Origin: Massospora cicadina
Lineage: Eukaryota; Entomophthoromycota; Entomophthoromycetes; Entomophthorales; Entomophthoraceae
Reading direction: 5' to 3'
DNA: 64,000 bases
Assembly: GCA_022478985.1 (NCBI GenBank)
Contig: JAKSZP010000170.1
Span: 1 to 64,000 of the forward strand
Positions 21,547 through 33,249 of this stretch are shown here, in pieces. The notes under the pieces are model-generated. The model was not told where the DNA came from. It searched no databases and saw only the letters and a list, made by a program, of their open reading frames with translations. Position numbers and translations under genes: made by a program. Numbering within the stretch: the stretch's first letter is position 1; each line of letters starts with the position of its first letter.

Positions 21547-24500
21547 TAGGGACGTTAAACATCGCAAGAAATAGGGCTCAAACCTCCCAAGCCAAAAAGC
21601 TGGACTTCTTGCAAAAATCCCTTGTAACATCTTAGCCATCCAAGAAACCCACTGTCTACAAGGGGAAGAAGGATACTGGTCAGCCAAGGTCTCACCATCA
21701 CAATCAGTATGGATGTCTCACTGTGGGGTGATCGTCCAAAATAACAAAAAATTAAAAATTACAAACTCCTCATCATACCTTCTTAGCCACGTCCTGGTAG
21801 CAACGATCACATGCCAAGAGGAAACAGTCTTGATAGCATGCATCTATGCACCATGCACTGCAGCTGAGAGAAAACAATATATCAAAACCTTTATAACACT
21901 CACCATCCCACCAGTACCATCATGTTGGGTGACTTTAACTGCCGGGATAACCCTGACATGGACCAATGGCCAAACCCCAGGGGATACCCACCGGGACACA
22001 TCAAATTCCACACATTGAAGGCATCCCTTGGCCTACAGGATGCCCTCCCCCAAATCACCACTCCTTCCCCACATGACATGGCCCAACATACGCGAGGGAG
22101 CGCTCATATCAATGTGCCGCATTGATCACATCCTCATTTCACAAACCCAATGATCAAGAATTTCCAAATTTACAACAAAAAAGTCAATTTCTTTGACCAC
22201 CGACTTGTTTCAGTAAAGTTATCACCAACCTGAACCCACGCACAGGTGTCGCCTTGGAGAAAGCTACACCCAGAAAACATAAAATTACCCAAAATATCTG
22301 ACTGGGTTGAACATGAGGCCATGAACTAAGAATTCACAGCCCCATTCACATTGGATCCCATTGTAACATGGGCAAATTTCAAAAAGGTACTAATCAACAA
22401 AACCTGACATCTCACATCACATAAGTACACCACTGATACAGCCACAATCAGGCATACCTTGGCAGAACTGGATCACCTCGAGCTTAACACCCTGAGATCT
22501 GGTTATAGCCCCAACTGGGGATGCAAATGGGCAGAAATATCTGCCCTACTAAACACCCTCATCTTCGAGCACCAACACAGAATCAAAGTATCAAACAAAG
22601 GTAAGTTCATAAAGGAAGGCAAAACCTGCTTGACATATTTCTTCTGCCAATTCCACTCCCACAGCAACCAGCCCGTGTGCACACAGGTCCGCAAGACTGA
22701 TGACACTGTGGCATCTGACACTGAGGAGGTCAAGGCGGAAGTATACCGCTATTACACTAAATTATACTGTGATACGCCAACAGACCCACAAAAAATCACA
22801 AAATTTATACAAACTGCCAGAATACAAAGCATATCACTGAACTACAATATTCTAAATCTAATTACATGGGAGGAGCTTTGGGATACAATCCGCGGTGTAC
22901 CACATAGGAAATGCTCAGGGCCTGATGGGATACCCTATGAATTTTACAAAAAATATTTTCAACAACTTGTCCCCCTCCTATTGGCATCTATGAACCAGTG
23001 CTTGCTGGAAACACGCCTCCTACCTGGTGGCCATGAATCATATGTCATAACCTTATATAAAAAGGGTGACAAATTGGACCTGGCCAACTGGCGTCCAATC
23101 GCATTCTCTAATACTGATACAAAAATTCTAACAAAAATTTTAGCAGCCAGATTAGGCGCAATTGCCTCTGACGTCCTGTCACCCAACCAGTTTGGGTTTA
23201 TACCAGGGCGTACAATCTGGAACAACATACACCCTGTTGCAAACATATGTCAGTCTAAAGCAACTGAAGCCCTGGTCTTCTTAGACCAGGAAAAGGCATA
23301 TGACCGTGTTAGCTGGCCATACCTAAAAGAATGTCTACATGCCTTCAAACTCCCACCAAGATTTATAAGATGGTCGATGCTCCTAACAGAATCTGCAACC
23401 ATGGGTGTATGCGGCCCTAGATTCCTAAAAAACAATACCAAACCACACAGAGGGCTCAAACAAGGGGACCCCCTCAGCCCACTGCTGTATAATTTCAGTT
23501 TTGATCCACTCCTCCGCATAACTGACTCACGCCTCATGGGCATAACTGCACAAGGCCAGCCAACAGTCAAGATACTGGCCTTCATGGATGACTGCGTGGC
23601 AGATATAGCTAACAACAATGATGCCCGACATCTGGAACGCACCCTAGAGGAATACTCCATGGTAAGCAACGCATCGCTCAACAAAAGGAAAACAGAAATC
23701 ATTCTCTTAGGCAAGTACACTAACAACTGGGCTACAACACCAGAACCTCATACCCCCATACAAAGGAAAAATCCACTCATCTTACCTTTTGCATCACCTC
23801 CCACCACCACTCCTGTCCGCCACCTTGGGATATGGCTGGAAACAGGGGGATATGCCAATGAGACAATGGAAAGCAACCTACTACAGCAGGTATCCAACTG
23901 CGTAGCCTCCCTCAAGGGAAGATCCCCAGGACTAACAGGGCGAGTAACAGTTGCTAACTCACTCATCCTCCCAATACTATAGTACCCTGCCCACGCGATC
24001 GCCTTCTCACCCACCTTTATAACTTCAATCCGCGCGCTCATCCAGGGCTGGCTGTGGCCCAGATCCCATCCTCCCATACAGATGGAAACACTCGTTGGCC
24101 CACTCTTAAGCTGAGGCATGGGACTAATAGATTTTGAGAGCCATGCCAACCACATCCTGGTTACCTGGATAAAGGAAGTCCTTGCCCCAGACCTCCCGCA
24201 AGAACACTGGTTCAGGTCAGCGAGGACTAACTTTGCACAGGCGCTAAAATTAACCAACCCACATAGTCCACCCAGACTACTATCATACCTTGCTAAACAC
24301 CCTACCACAACGGGCCTGCATGGAACCCCCTCACTTCAAATGCATCCTCCAAACCATCCGCTGCATGGGATGGATCGTAGAGAACACTGGCACTTTTCAG
24401 GGAAGGGGACAACCCAGCCCCCACTTTAAATTAAGAAATCCAGAAAATCACCCCCAGAGAGACATGCTTGCTATGACCCTAACCATAGCTAGAATTGAAT

Positions 24501-25138
24501 ACCTAGATGCGTTGGACATCCCCTATGACTTTACCACACAGAAGAAAGTGTGGAGAATGACGCACCACCCACTCCTACAGATGAGGGTAAGAGCCAACGC
24601 CAGGCGCTGTCTGAGAAGGACCTATAGGATGGCAGATCGATCCAATTCCCTCCATGCAACCTGCGCAGTATGTGGAGGGGAGGGATCCCTACATCACCGC
24701 CTAGAAACATGCCCCCCAACCAAAGCCATATGGCAGGGAGTCGCGCGCCTGCTTAAGATCCAAAACGAGCAGGAATTTTCTATATCAAAGAGCCTCTTTG
24801 CAATCCAGATTGAGCCACCAATCTCATCTAACCTTCGCTCCCTAATGATACCCATTACAATGTGGACAATCCACACCATTACCTTAGATGCGTTCAGGGG
24901 CATGGTCCCAACCATCCATGGGGTTATCAATAGGTTCCACGTCCACTTACTGGAGCACTTCCAAGCATGGCACTATGGATATATAAGGCCAAGGCAACTG
25001 GCGCTTATAAAATCGTGGTTCCCACTTTGGTTCCTCAGCACAGACCCCTTCCTTCACACCTGCTCCATAGTGGGGGAGACCCCTCAAAGTAGCGCACCAA
25101 CCCACCATACCTGGCAGCCCCGCTGGCATCAGGGGTAA
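21525..25138 (+). pseudogene. LINE1 ORF2 (APE endonuclease, reverse transcriptase, zinc finger)
   Basis: The endonuclease region (21530-22250) keeps IGTLNIA, ACIYAPCTAAERK, MLGDFNCRDNPDMDQW and a degraded final histidine block. The RT is open over 22459-23982: CSGPDGIPYEFYKKY, NWRPIAFSNTD, NQFGFIPGRTIWNNI, LVFLDQEKAYDRVSW, RGLKQGDPLSPLLYNFSFDP, then AFMDDCVAD, with FMDD where LINE2 has FADD. GMGLIDFESH and the finger CAVCGGEGSLHHRLETC follow at 24118-24720. Stops at 23980 (TGG to TAG) and in the endonuclease, plus frameshifts near 24115 and 24300, inactivate it. The product would nick target DNA and reverse transcribe at the nick. Confidence 0.88.
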
Positions 25139-25193
25139 CATGGGTACCCCAGGGTGCTCAATTTTATAAATCTTTGTTTTCCACACATACTCG

Positions 25194-25238
25194 GTAATGC
25201 CCATCCTCTGGTCGGCTTGCCTCAGTTAAATAATAAAA
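25194..25238 (+). repeat. Shared LINE/SINE 3' tail, LINE1 copy
   Basis: GTAATGCCCATCCTCTGG, then CGGCTTGCCTCAGTTAAATAATAAA. The TSD follows directly. Confidence 0.8.
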
Positions 25239-25522
25239 ATTAATGGGAAGAGTCACATCATCAGAAATTAAATAAAAAACTAAACGCCATACTGCATAAA
25301 ATTTGGTGGAATTTAAAGTAGACCCTCAGCCACCCTCAAGACCCCCAAGAATTATGAAACTGGGAAAAATCTGGCATCTTTTTGAGGTGGAGTTCTCAGG
25401 CAAACCAGTGCAACACCTGGGCAGTGCCCTGAACCTAACAGACTAGATCTGCCAGGTATTAAGGACGGGAACGTTAGGAAGCTTGCAACCCACATTGCCA
25501 CCACCAGAGGGAGGAACATGTG

Positions 25523-26627
25523 TGTCAGAATTTTAACCAGATGTAATCCTATAATGATTTAGCAGTTTTGGGATGATGTGGCCAATCCTGGCGGAATGGT
25601 TAATGACTGAATTTCGTGGTATTTTATATAATTGCATGTGAAATTTATCCATAAATTGGGTTATCCAAATCCATATTCTACTAAGATTAGGATGTTAGAA
25701 CTGAGTGGGGCCAATCAATGGTCCTGAATTAGTTTAAGGATCACTAGTGACTAGTAGCCAAGTATGATCCATTTTTTTTATTATTTGGTGTTGGTGAAAA
25801 CTGATGAACCCAATTTTGAGGCAGCTGAGGATGTTTCTGGCGCCTAATAATCAGTTATTGCCTGAATAAAGTTGATTCCCTCAAATTAGGTTTTTTGAAT
25901 TACCAGCAACTAGTAGCCAAGGATGATCATTTATATTAATATAATATATGATATGGAACCCATATGATTCCAAGTTTGAGGTGGCTGAGGTTGTTTCCAG
26001 CGCCTTATTTATAATAATTGATGATAGCCTGAGGAATGCAATTCTTAGAATGATCAACTACAATGAGTTGAAGCATATGTCAGTGAGAAGCTGAGAAAAC
26101 CTGAGTTTACCAAGAAGCCAAGGATGCTTCCAGCGCATATTTACTATGCCAAATTCATATTTGCAATTTAATTATATATAATTTATATAGCTCAACAGTG
26201 ATTGAATGCTGAGGATGAGCCAAAACTAATATATGGACATTGGGAAGGATGGGGTGAGAGGTTCAACGCCAGGGAAAAGAGAAGTGAAGCAAGTATGAGA
26301 GAGTGGTTGGCTGAGAGGTCCAGCAATGAGATGATAGGTCAGTAATGTGCGCAGTAGCCCTTTTATAAATATAAATACCTGGCGCTTCCCTTTCAAAAAA
26401 ATATCTCCCTTTGCCTAATCTACCCTTTCATTTAAGCTTATGTTTATACTTGTTGGTTGGGGATTAGGATGGGGGATCCCCAAATGGCTTGGATGATATG
26501 CCAAGAGGTCATCCAGCGCTGCTGGACCCATTTCCTAAGGCAAAACAGCAAGGGTAAACCAGTCTTCATACTGGCTGGCCTGCTGAACAGCAGAGCCCTC
26601 TGTCACCAGAAAAGCGATTTTTTGACA
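25523..26627 (+). repeat. Solo LTR F1
   Basis: 1105 bp from TGTCAGAATTTTAACC to TTTTTTGACA. Flanks are ATGTG (25518-25522) and ATATG (26628-26632), a TSD with one transition. A second copy with a perfect TSD is F2 (56043-57106). Both contain GCGCAGTAGCCC upstream of a TATA box (26364 here) and the block CCAGTCTTCATACTGG near the end, itself an inverted repeat. No internal region remains, so the element was lost by LTR-LTR recombination. Confidence 0.78.
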
Positions 26628-26639
26628 ATATGACTTTAG

Positions 26640-27420
26640 GAGAGTCATGGTCATAAACTCCCTTCTAATCCTATTCTCTGGCTACAAGCTGAACTTGTTT
26701 CCTTCTTCTCAGTTTTCCACAACTGCGTCAGGGCCATGCTGCAGTTGAGGTTGTGGTAAAGTAGGATAGCCTTGATCAGAATAGGCCTGACACATGTCCT
26801 GGAGTGGAAAGGAGCCTAGGACTCATTGACCATGTCAAGCAATCTAACAAAATATTTGGTAGTGGATAGCAAGAGTGACAAGCCCAACCCTATGACAAAC
26901 CTATGGTACTAAGCCACGAGAATCAATTTGGACAGGGACCTCAGACTCACTAACCCCACAACAAAAAACACCCTCCTATTGTGCCTGGCATTCAACTCAA
27001 ATGCCCACATACCACATCAATTGTCAAGTTTCTCTCGCGCAATCTTGAAGGTCATCCATCAAGATAAATGACTGTTCCCTCTCATCATCATATGGGCCAA
27101 CAAAACCAATGGTTTGCAACTCACACCTACTCCCAGGAATATAGGGGCACATAGGTCTTAGTAGAGAAATAAACCCCACCAAAGATCCAAAACCTAGCCC
27201 AGTTGGCCTCCTGGACTAAAATTATTGGCCATATGGTGAAAGATTACAAAAAAATCGGACCTTTGTAACACATAACTTGCTTCACCCAGAAACGAGAGCA
27301 CATGTCTGGAGATGCCTACATGGGGCTTAATGAACAGCCAAGTGGGCCAACTCTACTAAAGAGCGCTTCAAAGTTCGTCACAGTCAAACCCTAGTTAACA
27401 GGCTGAAAGAGTGCCCAGTG
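26640..27420 (+). pseudogene. LINE I ORF2, post-RT region
   Basis: The sequence follows the LINE1 order from RVTVANSLILP onward. Traces include RVMVINSLLILFSGYKLN, an AWRCLRG-like WRCLHGA near 27310, and short open stretches. Nothing in it is open beyond about 60 codons. Downstream, 27420-27930 holds no recognisable feature. Confidence 0.5.
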
Positions 27421-27929
27421 GATTAACTAGTTTGGAAACTGACATGGCCACTGATAGCTCCCAACTGAGAATCCTCTGAACTTTTCCAAATCACAAATTT
27501 CCTCATGATTATTATTAACTTGCCCATTCCAGATCTGCTTTGAGCGGTTATTTTTGCATTGTTATTATAGAAAGTCCATAAATATATTCTTTGAAGTGAT
27601 GCAAAATTACGCTCAAATCCTGACCAAAATGAAAAAAAGTTAAAAATATAACATAACATTCAACATTTGGCTGCTTGGTGATGCAATTCTGCGCAGACTT
27701 TGGAGGATTATACAGAACTGGCTAACTCACCCCTTCCTATCTTTCAAGTAAGAACTACAATATACCTTCATATCAGCAAAGATGCAATGAACAGCTCATA
27801 AAACCCCATCCAACACCGCCAGGCTAATAGGAACACCAGCAACTGTGTTCTGACCTGGTACTCAGGTTTAGGTCACAGCCCACTTCTTAAATTTTTCACC
27901 CCTTTCTTTGGTGTGGCATATTTGATCCA

Positions 27930-28026
27930 AGGTTAGCCACCTTAGGTAATATTATTGGTATTATTATTATATTATCCAATATTATTATTGTATTATAATA
28001 AAGCACATAAGTTTAATCAGTAGACT
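27930..28026. repeat. ATT microsatellite and hairpin
   Basis: ATT/TTA repeats at 27945-28000 precede ATAAGTTTA...TAGACTTAT, an inverted repeat like that at 15595. It directly adjoins the tail of X1. Confidence 0.55.
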
Positions 28027-29955
28027 TATTTATTTGAGGCAAGCCGACCAGGGGATGGACATTACTGAAACTAAAAATATACTAAAAAACTAATTTAACT
28101 ACTTGGTCCAAACAAAACGCCCTAATGAGAGGATTGAGTTAAATGCTTCAAAACCAACCAACCAAGTGGGCAGTGGAAGCTGCTTATCCCTCCATGGTGG
28201 AAGGGGGGGGGTCAGGGGCTCGTCTTTGGCAGCCTCTTTGGCAGCATCTTCTTACTCCCATAGTAGAGTGCATTTCACGGCTGTTGGTAATGGCGTTGGG
28301 GCATCTGAAGTATGTGGTTCAATATCACTGATGATTAAGATTTCATGAAAAAGCCAGCTAGGTAAATGGCACTGAGATATTTGGTTAGAGCTTTTTCAGC
28401 TTTAATTCAAGTGTCTGGGAGTTTAATGAACGTGGCAATGTTGGTTTGGGTTATTTTTGCTTTTGGATTCCGTGCTATAGTTGCCATGTTCTGGATAGCA
28501 TCATTGTGTTTTTGTAATACTGGTTCACCAATATTTTACTTTTTGGAGTTAAGGTTGCAGGGATAACAGGAGGTGGAATTCCCCCTTTGAGTATCACTAC
28601 TAACTTATCAACAGCTTTACGCAGGGGATGGCAATCTGGTGTTGCAGCTGCTTCAACTGCAATCTGTTGAACACTGAAAAATAATTTGGCATTTGGCTGT
28701 GGTGTATAAAGTCAAAGGGGGTATTTGGCGTCCCATTCTGCATTAACAAACCACTCAATTTTCAGAGATGGTTCTTCAATGAACTTACCTGATTCATAAA
28801 TTTCAGAAAATAATTCCCATGGGTTTTGGTTGAATTGGATTGGGGAATCAGCGTATGGTTGAGGTTTGGTCGATTCATTTGAGAAAGCATGGGATTGAAC
28901 TTGGATCCAATCTGATGCTTGATTGGAGGAATTATTTATGGCATTGGGGTGAGGAGGAGGCTGATTGGTGGCTGCAGGTGCAGCTGCAGCAACAGGCTTT
29001 GGGGCTGGAGGAGGTAGGATTGTGCCCCATACTGGAAATTGTACAGGGTGGGCAGCAGATTGGAGGTTAGTGGATTAGTCATCCAATCTGTGTGAAGTGG
29101 TTGAGGAGGGGCACTTGCGTTTTGAGTGGTCTAACTCGAAACATGATGGACAGATCGTCCACCCACTCTCAACGCGGGCCCAAAATGGATGGTCAGGTGC
29201 TGAGGGAATAATGGTGCGCAACGGAGTTGCCACTGCAATTTTATTAAATTCAGGAGCTTATTGTGGCATATGCCCAAGGCCCAGAAAGTCGTGTGGCCCC
29301 CTTTGGGACCACAAATTGTAATATTGGGGTTGGAGCCATAGGCTGCTAAACCATCCATCAGATACTGGTGGAGAACTTCAGGGGGAGGTGGGTGGGCAGG
29401 GCAGCAAACTGGACCACCAAAGTGGTGTCCGCTGGGAGCTGAGTCCGAGTTGTGGGGAGAGGGGAGCCCTGGAATACCAGGGCACAGTTGCTGCAGTGGC
29501 AGCATCGGCTTCACAGGTGAAGCTGAGGTCAAAATACCCCTTATAGGGGCGTAAATCAATAAAGCTGGTGGGTGTCATCACCGCCTGTGTCATTTTAATA
29601 GTGGCTTGGTTGTGGTATGGGAATAGTTTCCCATATTTGACCCTTAGGCCATAGTGCATGTTGCTCCAGGGGAGCACTAGGGGGCAGCAAGATACCGCTT
29701 TGGTATGAGCAAGGTGGGCATCTAGGTCCTTGGGTGGAACAAATCGTCCCATAGGTTTGGTATGACTAAGTGAACCAGTCATAGCGCATTTTCCTGCCAG
29801 ACGGAAAATGGCGGGGGGAGTTTTGCCACTGCCCCACGCTGGAGAAGCCAGCAGAGATTCTGAGGACATTGGAGTGAAACTACTATGGGTGAATTTGATT
29901 TGTTTTATTTTTCCTGTAATTTTGCTCAGAAAGTTATACCAAGTGGAAATGTAAG
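28027..29955 (-). mobile_element. ORF1-only retroposon X1
   Basis: About 1.93 kb. The minus strand starts with a 5' region containing AACTTTCTGAGCAAAATTA, carries one ORF, and ends in the shared LINE tail (28066-28027). X2 and X3 have the same content and length. No endonuclease or RT is present or missing by truncation, because the 5' end is conserved in X2. This is the layout of a HAL1-like half-LINE that relies on a LINE enzyme. Confidence 0.75.
28150..29869 (-). pseudogene. X1 ORF1-like protein with CCHC knuckle
   Basis: The start region encodes MSSESLLASPAWGSGKTPP. It is followed by KPMGRFVPPKDLDAHLAHTK and an RRM-like core (IDLRPYKGYFDLSFTCEADA), which resembles the INIGFETADEANAA strand-helix of LINE2 ORF1. 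After a frameshift near 29430 comes a knuckle CPSCFELDHSKRKCP (CX2CX4HX4C, about 29140-29095). A proline- and serine-rich segment and a C-terminal part with SDAPTP near 28300 follow. An RNA-binding role is inferred from the knuckle. Stops and frameshifts break it. Confidence 0.65.
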
Positions 29956-29965
29956 TCCTGGGGAA

Positions 29966-31069
29966 CGTCCTCTGGGTGTTGACTTAGCCTTTTCCCATTT
30001 ATGAGTAAGAAGGCACTGAAGAGGATGGCTGTACCCCTCATTACTCAGGGCTACTCGCTCACATAGTAGATGAGCGCTGGGTAACAGCTCTCCCACTTCA
30101 GATCCCATTTCCAGTACCCACACTAACCTTGGAAGAACTGTTATGAGGAATCAGTGAAATCTGTGCTGAGATCACTAAAATAAAATTGATCAGAACCAAT
30201 TTGAGTGGCAATATACCTGTTGCTCAGATTTTAAATGGTCTAAAAGGTATGAAGACTGATCTATTAGCCGGAATGCCCAACAGTTGCAAATTCAATTAAC
30301 ATGATGATTAGGAAAAATTTCTCCCCTCACAAATCCATCAGGCAACACCCCCAATGGGCAGCTTCCTGCTGACAAATTGCGTGTTGCACCTGATGCAATG
30401 TTATTGACCAAACGAACTGCCCAGCGACTGAGCACAGGTGGGTTGGGCGTCCCAAATCTGTTCCCAACCAAATGGGCCCAACCCTATGTGGGGTGGCCTT
30501 GGGGGAATCCACCACTCAATGGGATAAACACCATCGCGCCAACTGTCAGAAACATATTTGAGCCTTGGTTCAGGCGTTCAAGGTCAAACTGACAGTGACT
30601 CAGCCTGCCAGTAAATTTTGCAATAATGGTTCCCAAGGAACTAACCCGCCCATTCCCAAATAATTCACCAGTTAGGTCAAATTTGAGGGACCCAATCCCA
30701 GCTTTGTTTTCCCCCAAATTGACTACTATTTAATCAGTCGCATTGCACTGAGAAAATTGTTGGTCAATTTTTCTTTCCTAAATTTCCATTAGAAATTTCT
30801 ACTAAAAATTAGTTTTTACATGTTAAAAATTAAGCCACCTTATCTGCCAATGTTCTCATACCCCTCGGGGTTAATGGCTGTGTGCATCTGGTACTTTATT
30901 TTGTGCCTATATGAAATTCTGGCTCACTGGCAGATATTGGTGGAACTCTTTTCCAGTTCCATATTTGTTGTATCAGCAGCAGTGCCTCAGGCATTCTGGT
31001 TTGCTATTTGAATGCTCTGGCATCTGAGCTGGCAGGCCAGTTTAATTCTTACTTGCTGTTCGCCTGACA
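29966..31069 (+). repeat. G 5' LTR
   Basis: 1104 bp, (T)GTCCTCTGGGTGTTGA...TGTTCGCCTGACA. It aligns with 34767-35641 followed by 40886-41112. Its left two thirds contain coding-like sequence (see the finding on G). Confidence 0.85.
30727..30768 (+). promoter_or_regulatory. G LTR TATA-like box and predicted RNA 5' end
   Basis: TATTTAA begins at 30727. GTTGGTCAAT begins 32 bp downstream at 30759 and is complementary (9 of 10) to ATCGACCAAC in the primer region. Both are conserved in the 3' LTR. Confidence 0.55.
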
Positions 31070-31081
31070 TAATCGACCAAC
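31070..31081 (+). other. G primer-binding region (self-priming type)
   Basis: TAATCGACCAAC follows the 5' LTR. After a two-base offset, ATCGACCAAC pairs with the predicted RNA start at 30759-30768 at 9 of 10 positions. Confidence 0.55.
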
Positions 31082-31371
31082 CGTTTTTCTTAGCCATTTC
31101 TGCCTTTCTCAAGTGTATAGGCGCAGCAATGGTCCCTTCTTTCCAACTGAGCCAGGTTGTGAAGAAGATTATCTCTGACCACATTAGACCAGCCACACTC
31201 GAGCCTCCAAAACCATACCCCATAGTTGCCACGGCTACTTGCTCATTGGTTTCCCCAGATCCACCACCATCTCTTTGGTATCGCTGGATTCATTCACAAC
31301 TATCAAAAAGGAGAACTACGCTTACTTCTTAGTTCACATGAAGATTAGCGTTGGTTCTCATCATGTCTCTT

Positions 31372-31690
31372 TTGAGGCCCTGTGGACACTGGAGCCGCAG
31401 GAAATTTTATGAGTGTTGAAGTGGCGCAACAATTAAAACTGGAAATAGATGTGGGCTCCTCAGTGATGGTAGCCTCATCTGCTTATCAACCCTCATATGT
31501 TGTTTGCTGACCGGTACCTTTCTCAATCCACCAGTTCAGCTTCTGTGATCGCTTTTTGGCTATGCCAGACTCGGTGTTTCTGGTGATCTTAGGGGTGGGG
31601 TGGTGGCGTCAACAACATGTGAAGATTCATTTAGAGTCTAATACATTGTCATTTACCAATGATCATTTGGAGGGAGATATCCCTTTTATT
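31372..31690 (+). pseudogene. G aspartic protease
   Basis: GPVDTGAAGNFMSVEVAQQL gives an intact DTGA active site near 31375-31400. The frame continues through LEIDVGSSVMVASSAYQPS and reaches FLVILGVGWW, the ILG motif, near 31572-31600 after a break. Upstream, 31082-31370 is too short for gag and shows none. Confidence 0.78.
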
Positions 31691-31796
31691 GACACCCTCA
31701 AGAAAGTACAAGGAACTAGCTCCCTCACTACCCTAGTCACTCCTGCGGGCATTCCAGCCAATTTCCACAAAAACTTAATGCGCTATTGGAGAATCT

Positions 31797-33060
31797 TTGA
31801 TATGGAAAAGGCGGATCACCTGCCTAAGCACTCTAGGTACAATTGTGTTTTTGAACAACCGTGGAAAGGTGAACATCAACTGTCCGTTGTATCCCCATAC
31901 AGCGGAGGAAGAAGTTGCACTCAATACCTGGTTGGACAATATGTTGAAAAAAGGTTGGCTGTTCAAGGAAACCTCCCCCATCGCCTCCCCCATCATCTTC
32001 GCCAAAAAAGTTGATGGTTCTCTCCGTCCCTGCATGGATTATGGCCATTTAAACAAAATAACAGTTACTGATCCCTACCCATTATCTTTGGAACAGCCAA
32101 TCAGTCAGGCAATCGCCAAATCCCATGTGTTCTCTAATCTGGATCTGTTGAATGCCTTCAACCAAATTTGGGTAATGGAAGGGCAGGAATGGTTAACAGC
32201 AATCCAGACAAAATGCGGCATCTTCCAATTTCAGGTAATGCCTTTTGGGCTGAAGAATGCTCCCACTACATTTTGATGGATGATCAATAATGTACTAGGT
32301 AACCTCCGGTTCACCTGTGCTGTTGCATATATCAATGATTTTCTGGTTCACTCCCCGACTCCCAAACAACATACTATTGACTTGGAAGCGGTGGTGGTCG
32401 CCTTGCATAAGGTAGGGTTGCTCCTCAAACCGTCCAAGTGTGAGTTTTTTATGAAGGAGGTCACTTTCCTTGGGAACCTGGTCCTTAAAGATGGTGTCAC
32501 AATCCCTCCCAATAAGTTGGATGCTATCCAGGAATGGCCAACTCTGACTACCCAGAAACAACTACAGAGTTTCTTGGGAACCATCATTTTCTTAAAAAGT
32601 TCTCTCCCGCACTCTCTCAGCTCGCCGCCCCACTCCACCCACTCACAGGGTTAAAGTTCCTTTTTGTTGGACTGACAAATGCCAACAGGTATTCGAATTG
32701 GTTCAAGGTGTTTGTATCCCCTCTCATTTTAAAACACGCTGATCCCACCAAGCCATATATTGTTGCATGTGACGTGTCATCAGTAGCTGTCAGAGCAGTG
32801 TTGCTCCAGGAGCAAAATTTTTGGAACACCGGGTCGCCTACTTTTCCTGAAAGTTTACCTCCACAGAGCAGTCTTGGGCTATTTACAACAAGGAGTTGGC
32901 AGCTGTTTCATGGGCCTAAACTCATTGGAGGTACCTGTTACAGGGTGCTCAACATGAATTAATGGTTCAAACGGATCACCAGGCCCTGTTGTACTTTTGT
33001 AAGCCCCAAAAATTGGCACACCAGCAAGCCTGAACCTATTGAGACCTGTGCAGTTTAAAT
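31797..33060 (+). pseudogene. G reverse transcriptase and RNase H
   Basis: The motifs are WLDNMLKKGWLFKETSPIAS, LRPCMDYGHLNKITVTDPYP, NLDLLNAFNQIWV, MPFGLKNAPTTF, then YINDFLVHS, where the first aspartate of Y-x-DD is asparagine, so the polymerase is dead. The thumb has LKPSKCEFFMKEVTFLGNLV. RNase H begins YIVACDVSSVAVRAVLLQ near 32755. A stop at 32275 separates two long frames (31797-32276 and 32280-32654), and frameshifts near 32600 and 32830 split the rest. Confidence 0.88.
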
Positions 33061-33249
33061 TTCAAATACAAATTCATAAAAGAAGCACTAAATGTACTTC
33101 CCAATTTTCTCAGCCGCAGCCCCGTCCACAGTTTCACAGATCTGAAGGAAGTGGACCTCGTTACTGTGATTCCTACCACCCAAATCTTGTCAATTGTTCC
33201 CCCTGTCATTTCTTCCATCACTCTGGCCCCCAATGCTCCATTAGTTGCT

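Larger units (their letters stand above)
20017..25238 (+). mobile_element. LINE1, full-length non-LTR retrotransposon
   Basis: About 5.2 kb with a 13-bp TSD, two ORFs and a 3' end of tail consensus plus AAATAATAAA. It aligns from end to end with LINE2 (35642-40873, 5.23 kb), so neither copy is 5'-truncated. The insertion lies in or beside old LINE I sequence. Confidence 0.9.
25252..28020 (+). mobile_element. Old LINE I, split by solo LTR F1
   Basis: Weak but ordered LINE ORF2 sequence lies on both sides of F1. GKPVQHLGSALNL at about 25395-25440 matches the VRHLGIWLE block of LINE1. After F1, RVMVINSLLILFSGY (26645-26690) matches its RVTVANSLILPIL. The copy is 5'-truncated or cut by other insertions and has many stops. 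Confidence 0.65.

Noticed and set aside
23250..24308. Minus-strand open frames opposite LINE1 ORF2
   Set aside because: They are antisense shadows of a well-supported RT on the plus strand and repeat at the same place in LINE2.
28200..28220. G-run (possible quadruplex) in X1
   Set aside because: A single run of G with one further short run. It is not conserved in X2 or X3.
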